A stretch of 64,000 bases of DNA from Endosaccharibacter trunci (GTDB lineage: Bacteria; Pseudomonadota; Alphaproteobacteria; Acetobacterales; Acetobacteraceae). Positions 20,553 through 30,374 of this stretch are shown one piece after another. The notes beneath the pieces were generated by a model, which was given only the letters and a program-made list of their open reading frames with translations, was not told the DNA's origin and made no database searches. The translations under genes were made by a program, and so were the position numbers. Location: NCBI GenBank assembly GCA_024515975.1, contig JAMSKV010000001.1, positions 496,001 through 560,000 of the forward strand, in the 5' to 3' direction. Each line of letters opens with the position of its first letter. Position 1 is the first letter of the stretch.

Positions 20553-22499
20553 ATGCTCGCCTTTCTGCGTCGCGTTTTTGTTGGATCGTGGCTCGGCCGC
20601 GTGTTGGCGGTGCTGATCTTCCTGAGCTTCGCGGCGTGGGGCATGGGTGGCTTCTTCTCGGACCTGTTCAGTGGCGGCGTCGGCGCCGGGAACGTGGCCG
20701 AAGTCGGTGGCCGGTCGATCACCGGGCCGGATCTGGAGCGCGTGTATCGGCGCGGCCTGGCCAGCGCCGCGCAGAACCAGCACATCGCCGATCCGCTCAG
20801 CCTGCCCTACCCGGAGAAGCGCTATATCGCCGACGCGGCGCTGCGACAGCTCGAGGCGCAGGCGGCGATCGCGGTGGCGGCGAACCGCATCGGCCTGGTG
20901 GTGCCGGACGCGCTGCTGCGCCAGCGGATCATCGACGAGAAGGCCTTCGCCGGCCCGAACGGACAGTTCGACCGCGCCGTCTTCGAGCAGCGCCTGCAGA
21001 ATGCGGGCATGACCCAGGACCAGCTCGTCGACGCCCTGCGCGGCGAGGCGCAGGCCAACGCGCTGATGCAGCCGGTGCGGATCGGTGTCCGGGCGCCGGC
21101 CGAACTGGTGCGGCGGGCTTTCGACTACGCCAGCGAACAGCGCGTGCTCGACATGCGGATCGTGCCGTTCGCCACCACGCCGCCGCCGGCACCGGACGAA
21201 TCGGTGCTGCGCCGCGTCTTCGACAACAACCGCTCCGCCTTCACAGCGCCCGAATACCGGCGGATCAAGCTGGTTCTGCTCTCGCCCGCCACCATCGCCC
21301 GCACGGTCGACGTGTCCGACGCGGAGGAACGTCGCGCCTATGACGAGCTGATCACGCGCTATCAGGTGCCGGAGAAGCGCAGCGTGCGGATCCTGATCGC
21401 CCCCGACGAGGCGAAGGCGACCCAGATCGCCGCCGCGTGGCGTGCGGGCGCCGGCTGGGCCGATCTGCAGAAACCGGCCTACGGCGCCACGCCGATCGAA
21501 CTGGACGACGCCACGCAGAACAGCATCCCGTCGCCCGATCTGGCCAAGCAGGTGTTCGCCGCCCAGACGGGCGCTGTCACCGGGCCGGTCAAGCTCGACG
21601 CCGGCTGGGTCGTGCTGGAGGTGTCCAAGGTGACGCCGCCGCTGAACCGCTCCTTCGACCAGGTCAAGGACGAGCTGCGTGCGCTCATCGGCAAGGACAA
21701 GGCGCAGAACCTGATTGCGCCGCGCGTGCAGAAACTGCAGGACGCGATCGCGGGCGGCGGTCTCGACTCGATCCCGGCCGATCTCGGCGCGGACGCCGCG
21801 GAAGGTACGCTGGATGCGCAGGGCTTGACCCCCGCCGGCGAGCCGGCGCCGCTGCCGGGCTCGGATGCGGTGCGCAAGGCGGTGATCGCCCAGGCGTTCA
21901 AGACCCCGGTCGGCCAGGCTCCGTCGCTCACGCAGGGTCCGGACGGAAGCTGGTTCGCGCTGGCGGTGGAAAGTATCACCCCTGCCGCGCAGCTGTCCTT
22001 CGTGCAGGCGGCGGAGAAGGTGCGCGCCTTCTGGCAGCAGCAGCAGGTCCGTCACGACGCCGAGGAACAGGCAGCGTCCCTGCTGCATAACGCCCAGGCG
22101 CAGCACGGCGTCGCTGCCGCCTCGGCTGGCCAGCCCGGCCTGCAGGTGGGACTCACGGTGCGTCGCGGCCAGACGGACGGCCCGGTTCCGGCCAATGTCG
22201 CCCAGCTGGCCTTCAGCCTGAAGCAGGGTGAGACCACCATGCTGGAGGTGCCGGACGGTTTCGCGGTGCTCACGCTGACCGCCATCCGCCATCCCGATCC
22301 GGCGACCGAGAAGTTGGCCTATCAGCGGCTCAGCTACGCGCTCGACGGAGCGATCGCCGACGATGTCGAGCAGACCTATCTCAACGCGCTGCTCAAGCGG
22401 GCCGGCGTGAAGGACGACCCGAAGGCGATCGACGCGCTGGTTGGCCCCGCTACCGGCTCCGGGACCGGCGCCACCGGCGATTCCGGCGCTCCGACATGA
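20553..22499 (+). CDS. PpiD/SurA-like membrane-anchored peptidyl-prolyl isomerase
   Basis: The 648-residue protein has one N-terminal membrane helix (LGRVLAVLIFLSFAAWGMGG, residues 14-33) after a short basic cytoplasmic segment, then a SurA_N-type chaperone region and parvulin-like segments. PpiD proteins stand at the periplasmic exit of the Sec channel and help newly exported proteins fold. The start was chosen at MLAFLRR because PpiD proteins begin just before the membrane helix; an in-frame ATG further upstream exists. The stop overlaps the trpE start (ATGA). Confidence 0.88.
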   Translation: MLAFLRRVFVGSWLGRVLAVLIFLSFAAWGMGGFFSDLFSGGVGAGNVAEVGGRSITGPDLERVYRRGLASAAQNQHIADPLSLPYPEKRYIADAALRQLEAQAAIAVAANRIGLVVPDALLRQRIIDEKAFAGPNGQFDRAVFEQRLQNAGMTQDQLVDALRGEAQANALMQPVRIGVRAPAELVRRAFDYASEQRVLDMRIVPFATTPPPAPDESVLRRVFDNNRSAFTAPEYRRIKLVLLSPATIARTVDVSDAEERRAYDELITRYQVPEKRSVRILIAPDEAKATQIAAAWRAGAGWADLQKPAYGATPIELDDATQNSIPSPDLAKQVFAAQTGAVTGPVKLDAGWVVLEVSKVTPPLNRSFDQVKDELRALIGKDKAQNLIAPRVQKLQDAIAGGGLDSIPADLGADAAEGTLDAQGLTPAGEPAPLPGSDAVRKAVIAQAFKTPVGQAPSLTQGPDGSWFALAVESITPAAQLSFVQAAEKVRAFWQQQQVRHDAEEQAASLLHNAQAQHGVAAASAGQPGLQVGLTVRRGQTDGPVPANVAQLAFSLKQGETTMLEVPDGFAVLTLTAIRHPDPATEKLAYQRLSYALDGAIADDVEQTYLNALLKRAGVKDDPKAIDALVGPATGSGTGATGDSGAPT

Positions 22500-23959
22500 C
22501 CGGCGCATTCGACTCCCCGGTCTGCTGGACGGTCGAGGCCGCCGACCTGCTCACCCCGGTCGCTGCCTTTCTGCGCCTGCGCCGGCACCTGCCGGGCGCG
22601 GACCGCAACGGCTTCCTGCTGGAGAGCATCGAGGGCGGCACCGCGCGCGGCCGCTACTCCGTGATTGGCCTGCTGCCGGATCTGGTCTGGCGCTGCCAGC
22701 ACGGCGCCGTCGCGCTCCAGCGCGATCCGGCCGGCGGCGGCCCTTTCGCGCCGGTTCCGGGTTCGGCGATCGAGAGCCTGCGCGGGCTGATCGCCGAAAG
22801 CCGCTTCGCGCTGCCGCCGGCATTGCCGCCGATGATCGGCGGCGTGTTCGGCTATCTCGGCTACGACATGGTACGGCAGATGGAGCACCTGCCGAACGTG
22901 CCCAAGGACGATCTCGGCCTGCCGGAAGGCATGATGCTGCGGCCGTCCCTGTTCGCCGTGTTCGACAATGTGCGCGACGAGCTCATCCTGGCCGCGCCAC
23001 GCCGTCCGGGCGGCGCCGACCCGCAGGCGCTGATCGACGCGGCCCGCCTGGCCCTGTCCCAGGATCTGCCTCTCGATCTGCCTCTGGCCGAGCCGGGCGA
23101 ACGCGCGCCCTCCGGCCCGATCGAGCCGGTCTCCAACATTCCCAGGGAGACTTTTCTCGACAATGTCCGGCGCATCCAGGACTACATCGCCGCCGGCGAT
23201 GCGTTCCAGGTGGTGCCGAGCCAGCGCTTCTCCGCGCCGTTCGCCCAGGACCCGTTCGGGCTGTTCCGGGCGCTGCGGCGGGTCAATCCGGCGCCGTTCC
23301 TGTTCTTTCTCGACCTGGAAAACGAGGGCGGCCGGTTCCAGCTCGTCGGCAGCTCGCCGGAGGTGCTGGTGCGGCTGCGCGCGGGCACGGTCACGGTGCG
23401 TCCGCTCGCCGGCACGCGTCCGCGCGGTGCCGACGCCGCCGCCGACCTGGCGCTGGAGCGGGATCTGCTGGCCGACCCCAAGGAGCGCGCCGAGCATCTG
23501 ATGCTGGTCGATCTCGGCCGCAACGATGTCGGCCGCGTCGCCGCCCCGGGCACGGTGCGGGTGGTGGAAAGCTTCGTGATCGAGCGCTTCAGCCACGTCA
23601 TGCACATCTCCTCCACCGTCGAAGGGCGCCTGCAGGACGGTATGGACGCCGTGGATGCTCTGGTGGCCGGCTTCCCCGCCGGCACGCTCACCGGCGCGCC
23701 CAAGATCCGCGCCATGGAGATCATCGACGAGATGGAGCCGACCCGGCGCGGCACCTATTCCGGCTGCATCGGCTATTTCGGCGCCGATGGCGACATGGAT
23801 ACCTGCATCGGCCTGCGGATGGCGCTGATCAAGGATGGCGTCATGCACGTCCAGGCCGGCTGCGGCGTGGTCGCCGACAGCGTGCCGGAAGCGGAATGGG
23901 AGGAAACCCGCCAGAAGGCGCGCGCCCTGTTCCGCGCTGCGGAGGCGATGCGCATCTAG
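22496..23959 (+). CDS. trpE: Anthranilate synthase component I
   Basis: TrpE makes anthranilate from chorismate, with ammonia supplied by TrpG. The 487-residue protein contains the chorismate-binding signatures RPLAGTRPRG, LVDLGRNDVGRV, HVMHISSTVEG, TGAPKIRAME and QAGCGVVADS. The N-terminal LLESIEGG with GRYS matches the feedback-binding region of tryptophan-sensitive enzymes. Translation is likely coupled to the upstream PpiD-like gene by a 4-base overlap. Its partner trpG is not next door but follows about 1.2 kb downstream, after the ohrR/ohr pair. Confidence 0.97.
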   Translation: MTGAFDSPVCWTVEAADLLTPVAAFLRLRRHLPGADRNGFLLESIEGGTARGRYSVIGLLPDLVWRCQHGAVALQRDPAGGGPFAPVPGSAIESLRGLIAESRFALPPALPPMIGGVFGYLGYDMVRQMEHLPNVPKDDLGLPEGMMLRPSLFAVFDNVRDELILAAPRRPGGADPQALIDAARLALSQDLPLDLPLAEPGERAPSGPIEPVSNIPRETFLDNVRRIQDYIAAGDAFQVVPSQRFSAPFAQDPFGLFRALRRVNPAPFLFFLDLENEGGRFQLVGSSPEVLVRLRAGTVTVRPLAGTRPRGADAAADLALERDLLADPKERAEHLMLVDLGRNDVGRVAAPGTVRVVESFVIERFSHVMHISSTVEGRLQDGMDAVDALVAGFPAGTLTGAPKIRAMEIIDEMEPTRRGTYSGCIGYFGADGDMDTCIGLRMALIKDGVMHVQAGCGVVADSVPEAEWEETRQKARALFRAAEAMRI

Positions 23960-24066
23960 GCTTCTCGCCCGGTCTGCCTCGGCCCGACCGGTAGGCTGCG
24001 AGACGAGAACGGTTCAGTTCGCCATCCTGGCCGGCCGAATTCGGGCGGCTGGTCCCGATCCGGGTT

Positions 24067-24081
24067 CGGGCTGGCAGCCCG
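24067..24081. terminator. Possible terminator between trpE and ohrR
   Basis: CGGGCT-GGC-AGCCCG is a 6-bp stem with a 3-base loop in the convergent trpE-ohrR intergenic space. It has no U-tract, so support is weak. Confidence 0.3.
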
Positions 24082-24114
24082 GGACTGCGTACAGCTGCCC
24101 TCCGGTTCGCCCGA

Positions 24115-24549
24115 TCAGGCTTCCGTCTCGGAAAGCACGTCGCGAAGGGCGCGCACATCGTCCCGCAACGATGCCAGACCGGCGAGGGTCAGTCCCGGCC
24201 GCCTGAACACGGCCTGGCCGATGACGCCGCACTCGCCACGCAGCGCGCGGCCGCGCTCGGTGAGCCTGACCACCACCTGACGCTCGTCCGCCGGGTTGCG
24301 TGTTCTTGCCGCGAAACCGGCGCTCTCCAACCGCTTCACCAGCGGGGTGACGGTGCTGGATTCGAGGCCCAGCCGCGCGGCGATCGCGCCGATCGTGCGC
24401 TCGTCCTCGTCCCAGAGCGCCATCAGCACCAGATATTGCGGATAGGTGATGCCGATCTTGTCCAGCAAGGGCTTGTAGGCACGGTTCACCGCCATGTTGG
24501 CGGAGTACAGGGCGAAGCAGAGCTGGTCGTCGAGCGAAGGGTTGGCCAT
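24115..24549 (-). CDS. ohrR: Organic-hydroperoxide sensor OhrR (MarR family)
   Basis: The 144-residue protein is a winged-helix MarR repressor. Cys11 in the N-terminal motif DDQLCFALYSA is the conserved peroxide-sensing cysteine of OhrR. The DNA-binding region includes LESSTVTPLVKRLE and the wing NPADERQVVVRLT. Oxidation of the cysteine by organic hydroperoxides releases the repressor from DNA. It is divergent from its expected target ohr, with palindromic sites between them. Confidence 0.93.
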   Translation of the reverse strand: MANPSLDDQLCFALYSANMAVNRAYKPLLDKIGITYPQYLVLMALWDEDERTIGAIAARLGLESSTVTPLVKRLESAGFAARTRNPADERQVVVRLTERGRALRGECGVIGQAVFRRPGLTLAGLASLRDDVRALRDVLSETEA

Positions 24550-24579
24550 GGCAAAACTCCTGTGAGTCTCTTACCACGC

Positions 24580-24604
24580 AAAATCGTATCGCGATAACGA
24601 TTTT
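24580..24604. promoter_or_regulatory. OhrR operator near ohrR
   Basis: A near-perfect 25-base palindrome centred on ATCGCGAT, with AAAATCGT and ACGATTTT arms, lies 31 bases before the ohrR start. It shares the TATCGCGATA core with the second site, as expected for autoregulation. Confidence 0.75.
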
Positions 24605-24640
24605 ACGCTGGACAGCGTCCGGGCAAGGCCCTAGGAAGAC

Positions 24641-24666
24641 ATTATCGCGATAATCATTATCGCAAT
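24641..24666. promoter_or_regulatory. OhrR operator near ohr
   Basis: A perfect palindrome ATTATCGCGATAAT (24641-24654) is followed at once by a further half-site ATTATCGCAAT (24656-24666). It lies 19-44 bases before the ohr start, where repressor binding would block transcription or initiation. Confidence 0.8.
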
Positions 24667-24684
24667 CTAAAAGGAGACGCAGCG

Positions 24685-25110
24685 ATGCCTGTCGACGTGA
24701 AATACAAGACCTCCGCCACCGCCACCGGCGGGCGCGATGGCCAGGCTGCCAGCGATGACGGCGTGTTTTCGGTCAAGCTGTCCACGCCGAAGGAGCTGGG
24801 CGGTGCTGGCGGCGATGGCAGCAACCCGGAGCAGCTGTTCGCGGCCGGCTATGCCGCCTGCTTCATCGGCGCTCTGAAGGTTGCCGGCGGCCAGCTCAAG
24901 CTGAAGGTTCCGGCCGATACCAGCGTGAACGCCACCGTGGGCATCGGTCCGCGCTCGGAGGGCGGCTTCGGCATCACCGCCGACCTCAAGGTGACTTTGC
25001 CGGGCCTGGACCGCGCCGACGCGGAGAAGCTAGTGGCGGCAGCGCATCAGATCTGCCCGTATTCCAACGCCACCCGCAACAATGTGGATGTCGGCCTGAC
25101 CGTCGCCTGA
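24685..25110 (+). CDS. ohr: Organic hydroperoxide resistance protein Ohr
   Basis: Ohr is a thiol peroxidase that reduces fatty-acid and other organic hydroperoxides, often with lipoylated proteins as electron donors. The 141-residue protein has the two catalytic cysteines in YAACFIGAL and [11 protein letters not shown]. An AAAAGGAG ribosome site precedes the ATG. It is read toward trpG but probably as its own unit, since a GC-rich palindrome follows its stop. The lipoyl-domain proteins encoded about 4 kb downstream might be donors, which is inference. Confidence 0.95.
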   Translation: MPVDVKYKTSATATGGRDGQAASDDGVFSVKLSTPKELGGAGGDGSNPEQLFAAGYAACFIGALKVAGGQLKLKVPADTSVNATVGIGPRSEGGFGITADLKVTLPGLDRADAEKLVAAAHQICPYSNATRNNVDVGLTVA

Positions 25111-25117
25111 CGGCGTT

Positions 25118-25137
25118 CCCGCCCCCGCGGGGGCGGG
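25118..25137 (+). terminator. GC-rich palindrome after ohr
   Basis: A perfect 10+10 palindrome (CCCGCCCCCG and its complement) starts 7 bases after the ohr stop. It could fold into a strong hairpin that separates ohr from trpG. There is no U-tract after it. Confidence 0.5.
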
Positions 25138-25184
25138 CTCACCGGGCGTTTGACCCTCGTGCGCCCTCGGGCGAATATGCCACC

Positions 25185-25781
25185 ATGATTCTGCTGATCG
25201 ACAACTACGACAGCTTCACCTTCAACCTGGTGCACTACCTGGGCGAGCTGGGTGAGACCTGTGACGTGCGGCGCAACGATGCCCTGTCGCCAGAGGCGGC
25301 GCTGGCCTTGCGGCCGGATGCGATCGTGCTCTCGCCCGGCCCGTGCTCCCCCAACGAGGCGGGGATCTGCTGCGACCTGATCCGCGCCGCCGCCGGCCGG
25401 GTTCCCGTTTTCGGGGTCTGCCTCGGCCACCAGGCGATCGGACAGGTGTTCGGCGGCCAGGTGGTGCGGGCACCCAAGCCGATGCACGGCAAGGTCAGCC
25501 CGGTTTTCCATGACGGCACCGACGTGTTCGCCAACCTGCCGTCGCCGTTCCAGGCGACGCGCTATCACAGCCTGACCGTGGCGCCCGACACGCTGCCCGG
25601 GACTCTGGTTCCGACCGCCCGCACCGAGGACGGGGTGATCATGGGGCTGCGCCATCGCGACCTGCCGATCTTCGGCGTGCAATTCCATCCGGAAAGCATC
25701 GCCTCCGAACACGGCCACGCCATTCTCCGCAATTTCCTGGCCATCGCGCGCGGCCGAAACGACCAGCGTCGTGCCGCCTGA
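25185..25781 (+). CDS. trpG: Anthranilate synthase component II (glutamine amidotransferase)
   Basis: TrpG releases ammonia from glutamine for TrpE. The 198-residue protein begins [15 protein letters not shown] and contains the oxyanion segment [12 protein letters not shown], the nucleophile motif [11 protein letters not shown], and the late His-Glu pair [10 protein letters not shown] bifunctional role in folate synthesis (PabA) is known for many TrpG proteins and cannot be excluded. It overlaps trpD by 11 bases. Confidence 0.96.
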   Translation: MILLIDNYDSFTFNLVHYLGELGETCDVRRNDALSPEAALALRPDAIVLSPGPCSPNEAGICCDLIRAAAGRVPVFGVCLGHQAIGQVFGGQVVRAPKPMHGKVSPVFHDGTDVFANLPSPFQATRYHSLTVAPDTLPGTLVPTARTEDGVIMGLRHRDLPIFGVQFHPESIASEHGHAILRNFLAIARGRNDQRRAA

Positions 25782-26874
25782 CGGCGCGGTCGGATCGTCC
25801 GACCGGCCGGAACCGATCTCGTCGCTGAAGCCGGCCCTGGCCCGTATCGCCGCCGGGGCGATCCTGGACGAGGCCGAGGCCGAGGCGGCCTTTGCCTTGG
25901 TCATGGACGGCGCGGCGACGCCGGCGCAGATCGCCGCCCTGGCCATGGGGCTACGCGTGCGTGGCGAGGCGGTCTCGGAACTGGTCGGCGCGGCGCGGGC
26001 GATGCGTGCGCGGATGCGACGGGTGGATTCCGTGCCGGACGCGATCGATGTCTGCGGCACCGGCGGCGACGGCCATGCCACGTTGAACGTATCCACGGCG
26101 GTGGCGTTCGTGCTGGCCGCCCTCGGCGTTCCGGTGGCCAAGCACGGCAACCGCGCGGTGTCGTCCCGGGCCGGCGCGTCCGACACGCTGGAGGCTCTCG
26201 GCATTGCGCTGGAAAGCGATCCCGCCTTGCTGCAGGCGCGTCTGTGCGACCAGGGGCTGGTGTTCCTGGCGGCGCCCTTGCACCACCCGGCCATGCGCCA
26301 TGCCGGGCCGGTGAGGGCCGAGCTGGGCATCCGCACGCTGTTCAATCTGGTCGGGCCGCTCTGCAATCCGGCCGGGGTATCGCGGCAGATGATCGGCGTG
26401 TTCGATCCGTCCTGGCAGGAGAAGCTTGCTCTGGCTCTCCGTGCCCTGGGCGTCGGGACCGCCTGGGTTGTGCATGGCGAGACGGAGACCGGCACCGGAC
26501 TCGACGAGCTCGGTCTTGCCGGACGGAATCGGGTGGTCACGCTCAAGGATGGCGCGATCGGCGAATTCTCGTTCGTGCCGGAAGATCTCGGACTGGCCCG
26601 GCAACCGGTTTCCGCGATCGCCGGCGGCGATGCGGCGGAGAATGCACGGAGCCTGGAGCTGCTTCTGGCAGGCGAGACCGGCGCCTATCGCGATATCGTG
26701 CTGCTGAATGCGTCGGCAGCTTTGCAGTGCAGCAGCTTGCAGACCGGGGCTGCCGGGTGCATGTCCGGGTCCGCGCCGCTCGACGCGCTGCGCGACGGCA
26801 TGCGGGCTGCGTCGCGCGTGCTGGACGATGGTTCGGCGCTGGCTGTGCTCCACGCCCAGAGGCGGGGGCACTGA
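25771..26874 (+). CDS. trpD: Anthranilate phosphoribosyltransferase
   Basis: TrpD transfers phosphoribose from PRPP to anthranilate. The 367-residue protein contains the PRPP-binding GTGGDG motif, [13 protein letters not shown] and the metal-binding region, all in the family order. The start is a GTG inside the end of trpG, suggesting translational coupling. The N-terminal 20 residues are longer than usual and hydrophilic, so a slightly later start is possible, though no ATG follows closely. Confidence 0.95.
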   Translation: MPPDGAVGSSDRPEPISSLKPALARIAAGAILDEAEAEAAFALVMDGAATPAQIAALAMGLRVRGEAVSELVGAARAMRARMRRVDSVPDAIDVCGTGGDGHATLNVSTAVAFVLAALGVPVAKHGNRAVSSRAGASDTLEALGIALESDPALLQARLCDQGLVFLAAPLHHPAMRHAGPVRAELGIRTLFNLVGPLCNPAGVSRQMIGVFDPSWQEKLALALRALGVGTAWVVHGETETGTGLDELGLAGRNRVVTLKDGAIGEFSFVPEDLGLARQPVSAIAGGDAAENARSLELLLAGETGAYRDIVLLNASAALQCSSLQTGAAGCMSGSAPLDALRDGMRAASRVLDDGSALAVLHAQRRGH

Positions 26875-26933
26875 GACGGGGCCATGCAGAAGGGTGAAGG
26901 TTTCTTGATTTCCTGCTCGCCGATCGTTTCCGT

Positions 26934-27782
26934 ATGAGTGCCGCTGTCCCGGCTGCCGGCGCCGATGCCACGCCCGCGCCCGCGCCCGTGCCGGACGTGC
27001 TGGCCGAGATCTGCGCCGCCACCCGCGAGGAGGTCGCGCGCCGGTCGGCCGTCACCACCCTGCGCGATCTGAAGAGCCGCCTGAACGAGCACGGCCCGAC
27101 GCGCGGTTTCGGCCGCGTGCTGAAATCCATGACCGCGCGACGCGAGGTGGGGCTGATCGCGGAGATGAAGCGCCGTTCGCCGTCCGGCGGCGCCATTCGC
27201 GACGATTTCGATCCCGCCGCCATCGCGCGCGCCTACGAGGCGGCCGGTGCGTCCTGTCTGTCGGTTCTGACGGAGGGGCCGTCCTTCGGGGGCAGCGCGG
27301 AGGATCTGCAGGCGGCGCGCGCCGCCGTGTCGCTCCCCGTGCTGCGCAAGGATTTCATTCTGGATCCCTGGCAGGTCTACGAAAGCCGCGCGATGGGGGC
27401 GGATTGCATCCTGCTGATCATGGCGGCGCTGACGGATGCTGCCGCCGCGGAGATGCTGGCCTTGTCGCGCTCCCTGGACATGGACGTGCTGGTCGAGGTG
27501 CACGACGCCATCGAGTTGCGGCGCGCGCTCGGATTGAACACCGATCTCGTGGGCATCAATAACCGCAATCTGAAGACGTTGCGAACCGATCTTGCCACGA
27601 CTCTGGAGCTGGCGCCGACCGTGCCGCCGGATCGGATCGTGGTGGCGGAAAGCGGCATATGCAGCCGCGCCGACGTGGTCTCGCTGGCGTCGTCCGGCGC
27701 GTCCTGCTTCCTGGTCGGCGAAAGCCTGCTGCGCCAGCCCGATCCTGGTGCCGCGTGCAGGGAATTACTGGGGCCCCTCTGA
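26934..27782 (+). CDS. trpC: Indole-3-glycerol phosphate synthase
   Basis: TrpC closes the indole ring, making indole-3-glycerol phosphate. The 282-residue TIM-barrel protein has IAEMKRRSPSGG, VLRKDFILDPWQVYE, LVEVHD, GINNRNL, VAESGI and FLVGESLLR in family order. The first 25 residues, rich in Ala and Pro, are an extension relative to the family core. It closes the trpG-trpD-trpC group; trpF, trpA and trpB are not in the window. Confidence 0.96.
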   Translation: MSAAVPAAGADATPAPAPVPDVLAEICAATREEVARRSAVTTLRDLKSRLNEHGPTRGFGRVLKSMTARREVGLIAEMKRRSPSGGAIRDDFDPAAIARAYEAAGASCLSVLTEGPSFGGSAEDLQAARAAVSLPVLRKDFILDPWQVYESRAMGADCILLIMAALTDAAAAEMLALSRSLDMDVLVEVHDAIELRRALGLNTDLVGINNRNLKTLRTDLATTLELAPTVPPDRIVVAESGICSRADVVSLASSGASCFLVGESLLRQPDPGAACRELLGPL

Positions 27783-27963
27783 TCGTGTCGGAAGAAGTGC
27801 CTCCCCCGCGGCGGCAGCCCTTCGCGCAGACGGCGAGAGAGGGCACAATGAGGCGAGAACGCTACGGACGAATGGGCTTCCGCCGTCAGCCGCCTTGCGG
27901 CGGGGCCGAAGCGCCTCGGTCATGAATACGATCCGAATGGATTCGAGCAGTCAGGAGTTGTTG

Positions 27964-28998
27964 ATGGCCGACACGGACGCCGGAATCGTCCAATCCGGGG
28001 CAAATGCCCCTGCGAACCGGGGCAGCAATCAGCCGACGATGACGCAGGAGGAATACAGCCGCGCCTATCGCGACATGCTGCTGATCCGCCGCTTCGAGGA
28101 GCGCACCGGCCAGCTCTACGGCATGGGCCTGATCGGCGGTTTCTGCCACCTCTATATCGGCCAGGAAGCTGTGGTGGTGGGCGTGCAGATGGCGCTCAAG
28201 CAGGGCGACAAGATCGTCACCTCCTATCGCGACCATGGCCACATGCTCGCCTGCGGCATGGAAGCGCGCGGCGTGATGGCGGAGCTGACCGGGCGGGCCA
28301 CCGGCTATTCGCGCGGCAAGGGCGGCTCCATGCACATGTTCTCCAAGAAGGAGCATTTCTACGGCGGCCACGGCATTGTCGGCGCGCAGGTCTCGATCGG
28401 CGCGGGGCTGGCTTTCTCCAACAAGTATCGCGGCACGGACGAGGTGGCGGTGGCCTATATGGGCGACGGCGCGTCCAACCAGGGCCAGGTCTACGAGAGC
28501 TTCAACATGGCGGCGCTGCAGAAGCTGCCCTGCATCTTCGTGATCGAGAACAACCAGTACGGCATGGGCACCTCCGCCGCCCGCTCCTCCGCGTCGCAGG
28601 CGCTCTACAAGAATGGCGAGCCCTGGGGCATTCCCGGCCGCCAGGTGGATGGCATGGACGTGGTCGCGGTGCGGGAGGCGGCGCGCGAGGCGGTCGCCTA
28701 TTGCCGCGCCGGAAAGGGGCCGTTCCTGCTGGAGATGAGCACCTATCGCTATCGCGGCCACTCCATGTCCGATCCGGCCAAGTACCGGACCCGGGACGAG
28801 GTGGAGGCGATGCGGCGCGATCACGATGCCATCGAACGCGTGCGCAAGGCGCTGATCGATCTCGGCATCGACGAGAAGGCGCTGAAGGCGATCGACGACG
28901 AGATCAAGGCGCTGGTCGCGGACGCGGCCGAGTTCGCCCAAACGAGCCCGGAGCCGGATCCGTCCGAGCTCTGGACCGACATCCTGGTGGAGAGCTGA
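27964..28998 (+). CDS. pdhA: Pyruvate dehydrogenase E1 component, alpha subunit
   Basis: E1-alpha and E1-beta form the thiamine-diphosphate-dependent pyruvate decarboxylase of the complex. The 344-residue protein shows the E1-alpha TPP motif GDGASNQGQ with the following NNQYGMGTS, and the phosphorylation-loop-like region [17 protein letters not shown]. The start at MADTDAG was chosen because AGGAG lies about 7 bases upstream; an earlier in-frame ATG at 27922 has no such site. It opens the four-gene pdh cluster. Confidence 0.96.
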   Translation: MADTDAGIVQSGANAPANRGSNQPTMTQEEYSRAYRDMLLIRRFEERTGQLYGMGLIGGFCHLYIGQEAVVVGVQMALKQGDKIVTSYRDHGHMLACGMEARGVMAELTGRATGYSRGKGGSMHMFSKKEHFYGGHGIVGAQVSIGAGLAFSNKYRGTDEVAVAYMGDGASNQGQVYESFNMAALQKLPCIFVIENNQYGMGTSAARSSASQALYKNGEPWGIPGRQVDGMDVVAVREAAREAVAYCRAGKGPFLLEMSTYRYRGHSMSDPAKYRTRDEVEAMRRDHDAIERVRKALIDLGIDEKALKAIDDEIKALVADAAEFAQTSPEPDPSELWTDILVES

Positions 28999-29003
28999 TC
29001 ACC

Positions 29004-30374
29004 ATGTCCACGCAGGTTCTGATGCCGGCGCTGTCGCCGACCATGACCGAGGGCAAGCTGGCTCGCTGGCTCAAGAAGGTGGGCGACACGGTGTCGTCCG
29101 GCGACGTGATCGCCGAGATCGAGACCGACAAGGCGACCATGGAAGTGGAAGCCGTCGATGAAGGCGTGCTGGCCAAAATCCTGGTCGAGGAAGGCACCGA
29201 GGGTGTGGCCGTGAACGCGCCGATCGCGGTGCTGGCCGCCGAAGGCGAGGAGGTGTCGTCCGAGGCGCCGGCTCAGGAAGCCGCCGCTCTGCCCAAGGTG
29301 GCCGCCGAGGGTTCCGGCGCGAAGGAGATCGCCGACCGCGCCTCCGAAGCCAAGACGCCGGAGCTGGCCCGGCCGGAGCCGGAGCGCGACTGGGGCGAGA
29401 CCCGCACCATGACCGTGCGCGAGGCTCTGCGCGACGCGATGGCGATCGAGATGCGCGCCGATGACGACGTGTTCCTGATGGGCGAGGAGGTCGCCCAGTA
29501 CCAGGGCGCCTACAAGATCAGCCAGGGTCTGCTGGACGAGTTCGGCGAGCGTCGCGTAATCGACACGCCGATCACCGAACACGGCTTCACCGGCATCGCG
29601 GTCGGCGCGGCGCTGACCGGCCTGAAGCCGATCGTCGAGTTCATGACGTTCAACTTCGCCATGCAGGCGATCGACCACATCATCAACTCGGCGGCCAAGA
29701 CGCTCTACATGAGCGGCGGCCAGATGGGCTGCCCGATCGTGTTCCGCGGCCCGAACGGCGCCGCGTCGCGCGTCGCGGCCCAGCATTCGCAATGCTATGC
29801 CAGCTGGTACGCGCATGTGCCGGGCCTGAAAGTGGTGGCGCCGTATTCCTCGGCCGACGCGATGGGCCTGCTGCGGGCGGCGATCCGCGACCCGAACCCG
29901 GTCGTGTTCCTGGAGAACGAGATCCTGTACGGGCAGAGCTTCGAATGCCCGGTGGACCCCGACTTCATTCTGCCGATCGGCCAGGCGAAGATCGAGCGCG
30001 CAGGCACCGACGTCACCATCGTCGCCTTCTCCATCATGGTCGGCGTGGCGTTGAAGGCGGCGGAAGTGCTGGCCGAGCAGGGCATCAGCGCCGAGGTGAT
30101 CAACCTGCGCACCATCCGTCCGCTGGACACCGCGACCGTGGTGGAGAGCGTGAAGAAGACCTCGCGTCTGGTGACGGTCGAGGAAGGCTGGCCGTTCGCC
30201 GGCATCGGCGCCGAGGTGTCGATGCAGATCATCGAACATGCGTTCGACTGGCTCGATGCGCCGCCGGTGCGCGTGCACGGTCTCGACGTGCCGCTGCCCT
30301 ATGCCGCCAATCTGGAGAAGCTCGCGCTGCCGCAGCCCGACTGGGTGGTGGACGCGGTGAGGAAGCTGGTCTGA
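29004..30374 (+). CDS. pdhB: Pyruvate dehydrogenase E1 component, beta subunit, with N-terminal lipoyl domain
   Basis: The 456-residue protein starts with a lipoyl domain (1-80) whose lysine lies in [16 protein letters not shown] Glu/Ala-rich linker (about 85-130) leads to the E1-beta transketolase-like core, with [28 protein letters not shown] and [15 protein letters not shown] lipoyl domain on E1-beta is a known feature of alphaproteobacterial complexes. The lipoyl coding sequence is nearly the same as that of the next gene. It overlaps pdhC by one base. Confidence 0.96.
   Translation: MSTQVLMPALSPTMTEGKLARWLKKVGDTVSSGDVIAEIETDKATMEVEAVDEGVLAKILVEEGTEGVAVNAPIAVLAAEGEEVSSEAPAQEAAALPKVAAEGSGAKEIADRASEAKTPELARPEPERDWGETRTMTVREALRDAMAIEMRADDDVFLMGEEVAQYQGAYKISQGLLDEFGERRVIDTPITEHGFTGIAVGAALTGLKPIVEFMTFNFAMQAIDHIINSAAKTLYMSGGQMGCPIVFRGPNGAASRVAAQHSQCYASWYAHVPGLKVVAPYSSADAMGLLRAAIRDPNPVVFLENEILYGQSFECPVDPDFILPIGQAKIERAGTDVTIVAFSIMVGVALKAAEVLAEQGISAEVINLRTIRPLDTATVVESVKKTSRLVTVEEGWPFAGIGAEVSMQIIEHAFDWLDAPPVRVHGLDVPLPYAANLEKLALPQPDWVVDAVRKLV
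29019..29134 (+). repeat. Lipoyl-domain coding repeat, copy 1
   Basis: This stretch of pdhB matches the corresponding stretch of pdhC, including uninterrupted identical runs of 37 and 45 bases (29019-29055 and 29090-29134). The two copies lie 1370 bases apart in direct orientation. Confidence 0.85.
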
